The translations under genes and the position numbers were made by a program. Shown piece by piece: positions 34,560-45,459 of a DNA stretch of 64,000 nucleotides. The notes beneath the pieces were generated by a model. That model did no database searches. It worked only from the letters and a program-made list of their open reading frames with translations, and was not told the origin of the DNA. The DNA is from Portulaca oleracea (taxonomy: Eukaryota; Streptophyta; Magnoliopsida; Caryophyllales; Portulacaceae). Within the stretch, counting starts at the first letter, position 1; every line of letters begins with the position of its first letter. Where the stretch lies: NCBI GenBank assembly GCA_029582165.1, contig CM055888.1, positions 32,727,908-32,791,907 of the forward strand, written 5' to 3'.

Positions 34560-37500
34560 TCATGAAGGCTAGCATAAACTTGTTGCTCAGGTCTAAGATC
34601 TCCTAGAGAAGGCTTACCTAGAGTACCTGAAACTAACTTGGAGTCTGAGAAATGAGATTTCTTGAATCAGGTACATATGTGATTGAATATATCCTAAATG
34701 TCTCTACTTTGGGGTATTGGGTATCGGCTACAATCTCACATTTGTCGAAATGTGTAGGATGGAAGTTGAAAAATGGACGAGACAACAAGGATAGGAGTTG
34801 ATCTTAACATGAGACACAAGCAAGTGTTGCTAGTTTATACTTTATGATTTTAGTTTATCTTTTCCTTCCGAACTAGTACTTGAACTCAATAATTAGTTAT
34901 TAAGCTCATGTAATTAATCAGAAATTAGACTTTGGGTATTGGAATGGATGTTTATTCCTCTTGAAATTGTAAAGGTGATGATTTAATTTCTAAGAATGAA
35001 TCTATTATCATACTGGAATTTGTTGAATGACTAGTATATTTTAGATTAAGATAAATATATTCATCACATTAATTGTAAACTAAGTGGATTCTGTGATTCA
35101 AACCATTGCAATTTAGGTTTTCCCCTTAAGTCATTTTAATTAGAACTTGCATCCATATGCTGCTTCAAGTAGGCATTTTGGATGGGTTGGACTTTGAAAT
35201 ATTGGGCGTTTGCAAAGTATATCCGATAGCATAAATGATTTTGTCATCTTTTCATTTGAATTGTGAGCGGGCTAGTAAAGTGTTTAGGGCTAGTACATAT
35301 TAGATGTATATGGCTCCACCGGAAACTAGTACCAAAAGTGAGCAAAATACTTCATTGCCTTGTATGGCAATCCTAGTGGACATGGTTATGCCACTCAATG
35401 TGTCATGATTTGGAATCCTTTAAATGGTTTAAAGATTTCTTGAATGAAGAATAGGAGTTGCTGGGCAAGATAAAATTAAAACCCTTTAAGAGAGTCAAGG
35501 TGCTGAAGTTTTGAGCCAAGAGTTCAGTTTTCATCGAAGAAATCGTAAAATCATTTCACAGATCTCATTCATTTAAGATTACCATGGTTGATGGTGTATC
35601 TAGCAAAAGGAGCCATACCCTACTCGATATAGTATGATCGATGATTCTTGAGTTAAAAGTCTTATGTTTGATTTTGGGGCACGTTCTTGATAATTGCCTT
35701 TCTGTTATGACCTTTTCTACCTTTAAAGCTTTTAGAAAGACATCATATGAGATATGGAGAGGAATTGTTCCTTTTCTGTTTGTTTTGATTTAGGGTTGCT
35801 AAAATGATTAATAGGTTTGACCTATTGCCATCTTGCACTCATATCAAAATGTGTTTCTTTATGGATTGTCCAAAAGAAACTAAAGGATGCATATTCTTTA
35901 CTCTTTCTGAGGTTAAGTATTTGTGAGTTGTATTATTTTCTGGATGTTAGTGATCTACCTTTTTAGTGGTGACTATGAAGTAGACCTCTAACCAGTAGTG
36001 GGCCTATAACCCACAGGTCCATTAGGATACTTCTACCATAACTGCATAGTATAACTATGACTTTGGAAAAAGTACATTAAAACTTTCATTCTTGTATTTA
36101 ATTCCAAAAAATGGGAGTACTGTATGGGACACGTCCCAGAAGTTTTGAGATTCCCAAACCCATTGGTAAAGTCATTAAGATACGGAGAGTCAGTTGTGAT
36201 TTTCAGCAATAGGATGGAGTTCTAAATCAATGGTTGATTTAGTAATGAAAAGGGTTTGACCGATCTTATGAAGAATCCATATATTCTTGTAGCTGTAAGA
36301 AATTCAGTGGGAGTGTGTTTTTCCCTGATGGTCCTGTATGTGGTGACATACTTCAAGTTGAAACTATAATTCCTTACCTAATGTTTTTAGACTGAAGGTG
36401 CATGGATTATAAATTTTAAAAGGACCTCGATAATGCTCAATGCAATATTGGATTCAAGATCCATAGAGATGGATCGATGTGTTTAATTAATTGAATTAAA
36501 TAACTTATGATGATAAGTTGCTGAAATAGATTAGCAAAACTCCAAGAACTGGATTAGAATGGTTTCATTATATCACTTGGTATGGCAGAATGTAGTTGAT
36601 ATTTGAATCCCAAGAGTGGATGTAAAACCTGATCTATTCTTTGGCAATACGATTAGTTTTGAATGCCTTTATGAGTATTGAGCTGTCCAAGACAAAATAT
36701 CTTGTGTATTTGTGGTCAAGTTTTCAATTTGATTGAAATGTCGGACTACCATTATGTTTAACATACTCACGAGCATAACAAAACCTAAAGAGATCTCTTT
36801 AGTTTTGTTGAAAGGATAATTGGTAAGTGTGTAAAGAGTTACACCGGTGCCTGACACATAACATACAGTGATGGTTACCAAAATCAGTCTGGTCACGACG
36901 AAGATTTTGTAACTTGGAAACGTTCCAAGCAGGACTCTTCTTGGGGAATCTAATTTAAGTCTAAGTACATCTCGGCTTGTTCTGGTAGCTGCCTTGGTGA
37001 CCGTGTGGATGATGGAGTTCATCGAAGAACTTGTCGTCAAGTGTTACGTCGCGGAAACTTGGTTTTCCTTTTAGGGCCATTTCTTGAGCGATGTAGCCTA
37101 GGGTGTAGAACAAGTTTGCACACGAATGTCCCTTGGAAGTCACATCACTCGAATGATGTTCGAGATGAGTAATTAGTAAATATGCAAGGTTCATGTTAAC
37201 GTGAATGTCGCACGCTAAACCCTTGTTATTTAGAAAGCGTAATGGTTATGATTAACTTAACATAATGGTTGTGTTAAGGCAATGGGTCATAAGACACATT
37301 AGAGAATGCACGGGATTTACAGCTCTTGTATGAAAAGTTCAAGAGTTGTAATCGCATTGGAGGATGCGACTAACTTACTTCTCATGTTTACGCTGTTTCA
37401 CAAGATTGTTTTATTCATCAATAAAACTCTAATGGTTCAGCTCAATTAAGGTTTAGAATTGAACGAACGTCCAAAAGGTTAGCTTGTTCCAAAATGGGAA

Positions 37501-37766
37501 GAACAGATGATGTCTGGTCTTATGAAGCTCCATTTGGTGAAATTGGAGATGCTAGACCTGGGCATGTCAACCAAGTTCCTAATTGGATAATCATGTTGGG
37601 ATAATGAAGATTGCAAGCAATTAGCATGTGAGATTAATGTGATGATCGAGTTTCATGATCATAGGGACATTGGATGTAAAGAGTCAATCGCACCAGGTGA
37701 GAAATTCTTTTAGGTATTGTAATTGTCATAAGAATTCTCACTAACTCAAAGAAATATCCTAAATCC
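34560..37766. other. unassigned internal region of D
   Basis: About 3.2 kb of AT-rich DNA in which I find no RT, integrase or protease motifs on either strand. Open frames at 36669-37194 (minus) have no recognisable domain. It may be the non-coding body of a gag-only element. Confidence 0.4.
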
Positions 37767-37769
37767 TGA

Positions 37770-38130
37770 CACTACAACAGAACAGGTCTGAGGCGACCGT
37801 TACTATCGGTCGCAATAGGCCTCTATCGGTCGCAGGAGAGGGCGGGCGACTGATATCAGCGACCGATACGTATCGGTCGCCGCATATCCGCCGTTTTCCT
37901 AACCGGGCGACACGGGCGACCAATACGTATCGGTCATTTGGATATCGATCGCCGCTAAAATAGCGACCGATCTTACGTAAAGGTAACAATCACTAATAGT
38001 GACCATTAATCAGTGACTGATACATATCGGTCGCAAAATTTAATTTATTTTTTTAAAACAAATTCAGTATTGTGATCGACTAGGTTATAATCACGTTGTG
38101 TTTGTTTATGAATTATCGGTCGCTACTATT
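37770..38130. repeat. left terminal and subterminal repeats of C
   Basis: CACTACAACAGAACAGG is followed by repeated GCGACCGATA / TATCGGTCGC words, about ten copies in 350 bp. At 37859-37880 two half-sites GCGACCGATAC meet head to head as a perfect 22-bp palindrome. In En/Spm the TNPA protein binds such subterminal motifs to bring the ends together, so these are probable transposase-binding sites. Confidence 0.85.
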
Positions 38131-38140
38131 ATTATATTAC

Positions 38141-38144
<4 letters not shown>

Positions 38145-38199
<55 letters not shown>
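38145..38199. repeat. (TA)n microsatellite at the 3' side of the LINE
   Basis: About 27 TA units directly next to the LINE 3' end. A second TA array is at the other LINE border (42625-42660). Confidence 0.95.
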
Positions 38200-38202
<3 letters not shown>

Positions 38203-38305
38203 GAAAAATCGGAGAGATAATTCCATTAACAAAACATTTTTACAAGTATACTCTAGGCATACCTAGAGGTGCACAATAAAAAAGCCCAAAAAAACCAGAA
38301 AAGAA

Positions 38306-41300
38306 TCAAACCCTACCTCTTTCTAATCTAGTATTTATATCGTTAACAATGAAATTAACTAAAACCTCCACCTTATGGACAATTTCTTTAAAGATCCTCG
38401 AATCTCTTTCCAACCATATATAGTATATGAACGTAGTAAACATAAAAAATAACTCATGCTTCTTCTTTGCTGACCAATTAACCCCAGGATTAGCTGATAG
38501 AATACCCTGCCAGGTGACCTGAGGCCAACTCAAAATATTCAAAACAGAATTCCACACTTCCGAGCTGTATAAACAATGTTCAAACAAATGCATATGAGAC
38601 TCCTCTTCTTCACAGCATAAAACGCATCTGTTAGCAAGCATATATGCCATTTTTTGCAATCGATCTAGAGTCATAAGTCTTCGTTGGACACACAACCAAG
38701 CTATAAAGGAAACCTTCGGGACACGAAATTTATTCCATATCACCGAAGCCCATTCAACAGGAGTTTGATGACCAATCAGAGCAAAATATATGTTCGACAA
38801 TATGTAATTGCTGGAAGAGAGTAAAGAAGGTGAAACAAAATAAAGATCATTACGAACCTTTATTATCCTTCTACAATACCATCTGCAATTTTGCTTGACC
38901 TCACACTCTCGGAAAGAAGTTCTCTTCAAATATATATGATGTACCCATTTGATCCATAAAGACTCTTTATCGATTTCAATCTGCCAAGCCAATTTTCCAA
39001 TAGCCGCCTTATTCCATAGAACCACATTCCGGATATTCAAACCCCCAAACTTCTTTGGACGAAAACAAGCATCCCAAGCCACTGGAAAAGATTTAGAATC
39101 CCCCCATAAGAATTTTCTACATATTTTCATCATTGTATCTATCACTCCTTGTGGAAGAATAAAAATCTGCGCCCAGTAGGATGCCATCAAAACACTATTA
39201 ATCAACTCCACCCTTCTAGTATAAGTTAGCCTTCTCACAGCCCAACCCTTCAATCTACTACACATTTTATCCATAAGAATCTGACAATCATGTCTATTCA
39301 GGCGAGTAGGTTTCACAGGAACACCTAAATACCAGAAAGGGAGAGACTACTCTTTAAGACCAGTGCTTCCAATCAACAACTGTTTCTGCTCATCAGAAAC
39401 TCCAGCCACAATAATAGTATATTTACTCAGGTTCACTTGAAGGCCCGAACAAGTTGAGAAGTGATTGAGAGCCTCCATTAACCTCTTTATACTATCTTCA
39501 TCTCCATGACAAAATAATAATAAGTCATCTGCAAAACAAAGATGAGCCAAATCCAATTCCTTGCAAAATTGATGATGGATAAAATCAGACTCTTTCGAAG
39601 CTTCCTTGATAGATCTACCCAAATACTCCATTACTTGAACAAATAATAACGGAGACATTGGATCACCTTGTCTCAGCCCTCTACCACTCTTGAAGTATCC
39701 ATAAGAATCTCCATTAAAACCAACAGAGAATTTTGCATTTCTTACACAGATCATAATCCATCTCACAAATTTCAAAGGGAACCCAAAAGTATATAAAAGA
39801 TTCTCTAAGAAATCTCAGTCAACTGTATCATATGCTTTTTGTATGTCTATTTTCAAGAGGCAAGAAGGTTTAACACCTTTTCTGTTGTAAAATCGAATCA
39901 AGTCCTCTGCTATCAAAATATTATGCATAATGGATCTGTTTGCTACGAAAGCAGTTTGATTCTGATCAACTAGTATGTCTAGGACCAACTTTAACCTAGA
40001 ACAAATCAGTTTAGTGATAGCCTTATATAGCACGTTGCAACAGGAAATTGGCCTCAATTTTGAAACAATAGTAGGATTATGGACTTTAGGAACCAAAGAT
40101 AATAAAGTAGCATTTAATTCCCCCAGTAAATGATTGCTCTCTAAAAAAGATAACACTGCATTTGATACTCATTTCCAATAACATCCCACGAAGCTTTGAA
40201 GAACATAGCATTGAAACCATCTGGCCCAAGACTCTTGGCTGAATAAATGGAGAAAAAAGCTGCTTTTATCTCTTCCTTAGAAAAAGGAGTGACCAGAGAA
40301 GAAGCTTGATCATGATTAAGAATGTTCCCCATATATAGTATAGAGGCTCTAGGCTTACCACCACATGGATGCTTGCTGAAAAAATCTGAATAATGAGAAA
40401 CCAAGAAGCCCCCAATCTCTTGAGCAGAAGTTAACACTTTACCCTCACGATTGTTCAAAGCGACAATTTTGTTCATGTATCTTCTTGTCTTCAATAGTGA
40501 GTAAAAGAAAGCAGAATTTTGATCTGCAGACTTTGACCAAATCGCTTTTGTCCTCTGTTTCAACAAAGAACTAGCATTTTTAAGAGTCTTAAAATACTCT
40601 TGTTTCAAAACTGTTGCTTGACTTTTCAAGTCCTGATCATCCCAGTTTTGATTTGCCAAAGCTTGAATCTCATGCAATTGTTTATATTTCTCCAGACCAC
40701 AAGAATCCAGCTTAGCAAAATGTGATTTGTGAAAGAGCTTAAGATGGGGTTTAATAAATTTCAACTTGGTAACCACTAGATATTGTAAAGACCCTTGAAC
40801 CTGACCTTGCCAAACAGATATAATCAAAGGCTTATACTCTTCATGCTGCACCTAACAGTTACAGAATCTGAATCTGTAAGGCCTCTTTTCCTCATTCTTA
40901 ATGTGAATAAGAAGAGGAGAATGGTCACTCACATTTTCTGGTAAAACCTCATAGATCAGGTTCTCATATTTATCAAGACATGAATCATTTACTAAAACCT
41001 GATCCAAAATAGAGGAAATATGGTTATTATGCCAAGTGTTTTTGAGCCCCTTTGACTTCGCTTACACAATACCATGAAGATCAAGGAAATTCTTCAAATC
41101 CATAACTTCTTCCACAGTAATAGCATTTCCCCCAATCCTAACCTCAAAATAGAGAACATGATTAAAATCTCCTGTAATAATCCAAGGATGAGCAGGTAAT
41201 AAAGCACCAAGGTCTTTTCAAACAGTGTATGTATTGCCTATGAATTTTCAAAATAACCAAGTTCACCTTAGAAGAATCCCAAAGTACCTAGATTCTACTC

Positions 41301-41524
41301 TTCCCAGAAGCTGTAGCATTGTGAGCAAGATTCCAACCAGGTTTTATATTTTGTTTGATTTTCTCACAATTCTCAAAAGCCATTTTAGTCTCCATCAAAC
41401 CCACCAAGTGACAATTATTCATCTGCAAGAAGGTTTTAACTCCTTCCTGCTTATTAGGGTCATTCAGACCCTGATAATTCGAAGAGAGCACTCTATCCAT
41501 GGTCACTGTGGCCAGGTGAGCCAT
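38306..41524 (-). pseudogene. LINE ORF2: endonuclease, reverse transcriptase, zf-RVT
   Basis: The N-terminal part (41524-40870) has the apurinic endonuclease start (RVLSSNYQGLNDPNK, VGLMETKM) and the terminal SDHSPLL motif. The RT (about 40300-39300) shows [62 protein letters not shown] and the catalytic LCFADDLLLFCHGDE. The C-terminal part has the plant LINE zf-RVT domain (WNKFRVPKVSFIAWL, RCVLC, ESHMHLFEHC). The RT segment at 40851-40141 is in another frame, and stops lie near 40854, 39809 and 39345. No RNase H domain. The enzyme would nick DNA and copy LINE RNA at the nick. Confidence 0.88.
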
Positions 41525-42581
41525 TTAACATGTTCACGGTAAAACTACCAAAACCAATCTCATTTTCTACAACAGGAGAGAGCCTTTTTCCAGGGTTATC
41601 ATTAACTGGAGTATTAATGGGAGTATCTGGCCTAGGCTTCTGCTTCCATTGTGTTGATTTCTTCTTTGAGATCTCCTTACGACAATCAACCGTTTTATGA
41701 CCAAACATCTCACAGTTACCACAAATAATCGGTTTCCATTCATACTCCACAGCTTGAGTGCAAATGAAACCCTCTTGATCAATATAAGAAATAGATTCAG
41801 GAAAAGGACTCCTAATATCCATCTCAACAAGTATCCTAGCAAAGTTTAAGAGAGATTTCCTTTCAGTGTAAGGGTCAGCCTCCAAAGGAATCCCCAGCAA
41901 GCTCCCTAACTAACTCAACCCCTCCAAACTCCAGTAGTGTAGATCCAAATTCGGCAACTTAACCCAAATAGGAATAGATGTGAGCTTATTTCTTTCAGTG
42001 GGTAAACCCAGTCCCTAGTTCTTTAGGACCAAAGGTTTTTGGTCAAAATAAACTATGTGCCTATCAAGAACACGCAGTTTATCTTCCATTTTTTGAAAAC
42101 GAAAGAGAAACACTCCATCTGGTTTCCAATACACCTGGTCCAAGCCCTTCCACATTATATGAGCAAATCTTTCCATAACCCCTATAGGTGGATTTGCACC
42201 AAAAACAAAACCAATAATAGCAGTATCCCAATACAGAATTTCAGAAATGGAATCCTCCTTTTCCATTTTCTGAGTAATATTACCATTTACTTCAATCGGT
42301 TGCACAGAATGTAGTTTCATACCTGATGGACGATTTTCCTCTGCTTGTGGACTATCATCCCCAGCTAATGAACCAGCTTGAGTCGAAGCCGATACGGATT
42401 GTTTGCTCTCCTCCACTTGTTCTTCCCCATTCGTAAGAAGTAATGGCTAAGAAACCACAATATTAGTATCAATCGAACCCTCTTGAATCGGGATATCTGA
42501 TTCAGAAACATTTGGGTGATTGCTTGAATCAGATTTCCCAGATTTTCCCTTCGCCGTTTTCTTCTTCCCTTTTCTCCCCAT
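41493..42581 (-). pseudogene. LINE ORF1: DUF4283-like and CCHC zinc knuckle
   Basis: One frame runs from MGRKGKKKTAKGKSGK (42581) to the stop at 41493, overlapping ORF2, with only three internal stops (42449-42447, 42017-42015 and about 41912). The basic start is followed by an RNA-binding-like domain (ILYWDTAIIGFVFGANPP, then MERFAHIMWKGL) and a CCHC knuckle (CGNCEMFGHKTVDC, about 41730-41690). The family coats LINE RNA. Few disabling changes suggest a rather recent insertion. Confidence 0.8.
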
Positions 42582-42620
42582 GAAATCGCCCCACAGAGAG
42601 AAAAAATCGTTCAGCCCATT

Positions 42621-42624
<4 letters not shown>

Positions 42625-42660
<36 letters not shown>
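42625..42660. repeat. (AT)n microsatellite at the 5' side of the LINE
   Basis: About 16 AT units next to the LINE 5' border, a counterpart to 38145-38199. Confidence 0.9.
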
Positions 42661-42664
<4 letters not shown>

Positions 42665-42844
42665 TCAGCTACATATTTATCCACGTGTCAGTTTTATACA
42701 TAATATAATTAAACATAAATAATATTGAACATTCATGCATAAGTTTCATACATAAGCTAAATTTCCCACGTACATACGTTAAATATTCATACAAATACTA
42801 ACTTAATATCCGTACAAATATATAATAACTAAAAATTCATAAGT

Positions 42845-45060
42845 TCAACGTTGGGGAGGGATTTGCGGGGATCCTGATAAGTTTAGATATTGAGACGGGG
42901 AAGAAGAACTACCATCTTGTTGTTGATGTTGGAACACTTGTGTCAATTGGCTTTGAATCTGAGAAAGGGCAGATGAGTGGGCGGCAAGTTGACCCCACAT
43001 AAAAGCTTCGGGGGACGTGGTTGCGCCGGCATGCCTCGAAGAAGAACTACCCTGGGCAGGGGGTGGAGTATCGTAGAAGAACAAGGTCACACTCCTAAGA
43101 CCATATACAGCTTGGTCTTTAGGTTTCTACCCCCTACCAAATGGAGGTACAACTCCCTAGCTTCCGGGGAGTTCTCACTTATTCTACGCTCCTCACATTT
43201 TTCGCGAAAAGTTTCCTATAAGCATTCATAAGTTTAGATAGCAAACAATCCAAAACGAGCATAAAACATGCACGTCCACACATGCAAGGGCTTTCAAATA
43301 AATTCCAAACACGCATAAAACATGCACGACCACACGCTAGATTTCAAACACAATCCAAAAGACACTTTAAACAAGCACGGCCACACGTCGTAGTTCAAAT
43401 ACAATCCAAACACACATAAAACATGCACAGCCACACGCCGGAGTTCAAATTAAATCCAAAACACACTTTAAACATGCACGGCCACACGCCGGAGTTCAAA
43501 TACAATCCAAAACACATAAAACATGCACAGCCACACGCCATACTTCAAACACAATCCAAAAGACACTTTAAACAAGCACGGCCACACGCCGGATTTCAAA
43601 CACAAACCAAAAGACACTTTAAACATGCACGGCCACACGCGCGGAGTTCAAATACAATCCCAACACAACTTTAAGGTTCAACGGCCACACGCTGGAGTTC
43701 AACTACAATCCAAACACAAATAAAACATGCACGGCCACACGCCAGAGTTCAAATACAATCCAAAACACACTTTAACCATGCACGACCACACGCTGGAGTT
43801 CAAATACAATCCAAACACACATATAACATGCACGGCCACACGCCGGATTTCAAACACAATCCAAAAGACACTTTAAACAAGCACGACCACACGCCGTAGT
43901 TCAAATACAATCCAAACACACATAAAACATGCACGACCACACGCCGGAGTTCAAATTCTATCCAAAACATATATTAAACATGCACGTCCACACGCCGGAT
44001 TTCAAACACAATCCAAAAGACATTTTAAATATGCACGGCCACACGCCGGAGTTCAAATACAATCAAAACACAACTTTAAGGTTCAACGACCACATGCCGG
44101 AGTTCAAATACAATCCAAACACACATAAAACATGCACGGCCACACGCCGGAGTTTAAATACAATCCAAAACATACATAAAACATGCACGGCCACACGCCG
44201 GATTTCAAACACAATCCAAAACATACATTAAACATGCACGACCACACGCCGGATTTCAAACACAATCCAAAAGACACTTTAAACATGCACGGCCACACGC
44301 CGGAGTTCAAATTCAATTCCAACACAACTTAATGTTTACGAATATGTGTAAAGAAAACTTACATCGAGTGTGGCACCATGAGAGGAACTCCACACCAGAT
44401 TCCCGTAGGATCTTGCCCACAGTGAATGTGAGCGTGGACTTGGGAAAGGGTCATGAATTTCCCCTCGACGATCTACAAGTTAGAATAGTAAATGCAAACA
44501 ACTGTTTAGAGAGTTCTTACTAGTTAATGTATACATATAATTTCATTAATAGTGCCAATATAGGCTTTACTTGCTTCTTAAAATAAGTTGCTGCCGAAAC
44601 TGAGCCGACATGCATAATACAATTGTCCGCCTTTTCTGAATTCCTGTTTTCTTTGGCGGCATTGGACCGTCGAATGAAATCCTTGGTTTGGGATTCCTCT
44701 AACATTGCATCGCGGTGATCATTGCTCATATGCGGTACAGGGTCAGTCCACATTTTGGTCCTGACCTTGTATCCTGTATCAGTAGCCCGGTCGCACAATT
44801 TCGAGTGCCACCCACTGAACACCTCTCGTGTGATGTCTTCGTCCCACACATAATGCCGCTATATAAAGTAATTTATTAGTGATTAGTTAAATGACTATTA
44901 CGTAATTTGAATAATTATTTACACAGAATTCCCCCCACAAAGTAGTTTTCTCAGCTTTGGACCATTTAGAAGCAGGCTTCGGATTCAGGTGGGAACGAAT
45001 TTGCCCTCCAACAAACCGTGCTAAACGGATGTCAACGAACCTATGCAATCGTTACGAAAA
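42845..45060 (-). CDS. TNPA-like protein of CACTA C (Transposase_24 type), multi-exon
   Basis: Exon-like blocks on the minus strand: RFVDIRLARFVGGQIRSHLN and KWSKAEKTTLWGEF (about 45050-44935), EVFSGWHSKLCDRATDTGYK with CIMHVGSVSAATYFKKQ (about 44830-44560), EGKFMTLSQVHAHIHCGQDP (about 44500-44400) and a Gln/Ser-rich end with SQIQSQLTQVFQHQQQ (43090-42845). The order fits plant En/Spm Transposase_24 proteins, the DNA-binding partner of TNPD that recognises subterminal repeats. The 51-bp minisatellite lies between the last two blocks, presumably in an intron. Splice sites were not fixed and some blocks may be damaged. Confidence 0.6.
43260..44335. repeat. 51-bp minisatellite, about 21 copies
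   Basis: The unit is of the form CATGCACGGCCACACGCCGG followed by AGTTCAAATACAATCCAAA and ACACA(TAAAA/CTTTAAA). I count 21 copies of the CCACACG core with a mean spacing near 51 bp. Two unit variants (AGTTCAAATACAATCC and ATTTCAAACACAATCC) are interspersed. Open frames across it reflect its length (17 codons per unit), not a gene. Confidence 0.92.
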
Positions 45061-45282
45061 AAACAAATAAAGTTAATAAAACTAATTCTAAAAAAATGTA
45101 CATAGGATTTTATGTGATCATCTTACCAGTCCTTCCCCCCCCCCCCCCCGTTCAAGTCGTATACGGTTGGGGTATAGAGTAGGGTCAATCGGAGCTGTTT
45201 TTTGCCAAATACTATGTGGCTGTCTCCCCCTAATATAATAGTTAATATAAGGTAAAATCAAAACACAATTTAGTTCCAATAT

Positions 45283-45285
<3 letters not shown>

Positions 45286-45332
<47 letters not shown>
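45286..45332. repeat. (TA)n microsatellite
   Basis: About 23 TA units between the TNPA-like and TNPD-like genes. Confidence 0.95.
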
Positions 45333-45333
<1 letters not shown>

Positions 45334-45459
45334 CAAAAGTAGCATGCATAAGAGTAGAATGCATTGGCTTCAACTAAGTACATGAAAACTATGAACCAAG
45401 TTGTGAATATAATAAATGATAATGACTAGTAATGCATATTAACATGATAATAGAATTCA

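Larger units (their letters stand above)
38200..42624 (-). mobile_element. L1-type LINE inserted in CACTA C
   Basis: ORF1 (DUF4283-like plus CCHC) and ORF2 (endonuclease, RT, zf-RVT) lie in the order of plant L1 elements on the minus strand. The element is nearly full length (4.4 kb) and both borders are TA repeats. No poly(A) tail is visible; the 3' end passes into (TA)n. Stops and frameshifts in both ORFs show it is inactive. It separates the CACTA left end from the TNPA-like gene. Confidence 0.88.

Noticed and set aside
43423..44325. ORFs with repeated HGHTPEFKYNPKH-like units
   Set aside because: Seventeen-codon minisatellite units keep frames open on both strands; the array lies between exon-like blocks of the TNPA-like gene.
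43260..44335. CRISPR-like array
   Set aside because: Units are directly adjacent without unique spacers, in a eukaryotic transposon; it is a minisatellite.
45125..45150. Long C homopolymer as a regulatory site
   Set aside because: A simple homopolymer run in a decayed transposon intron; prone to assembly error.
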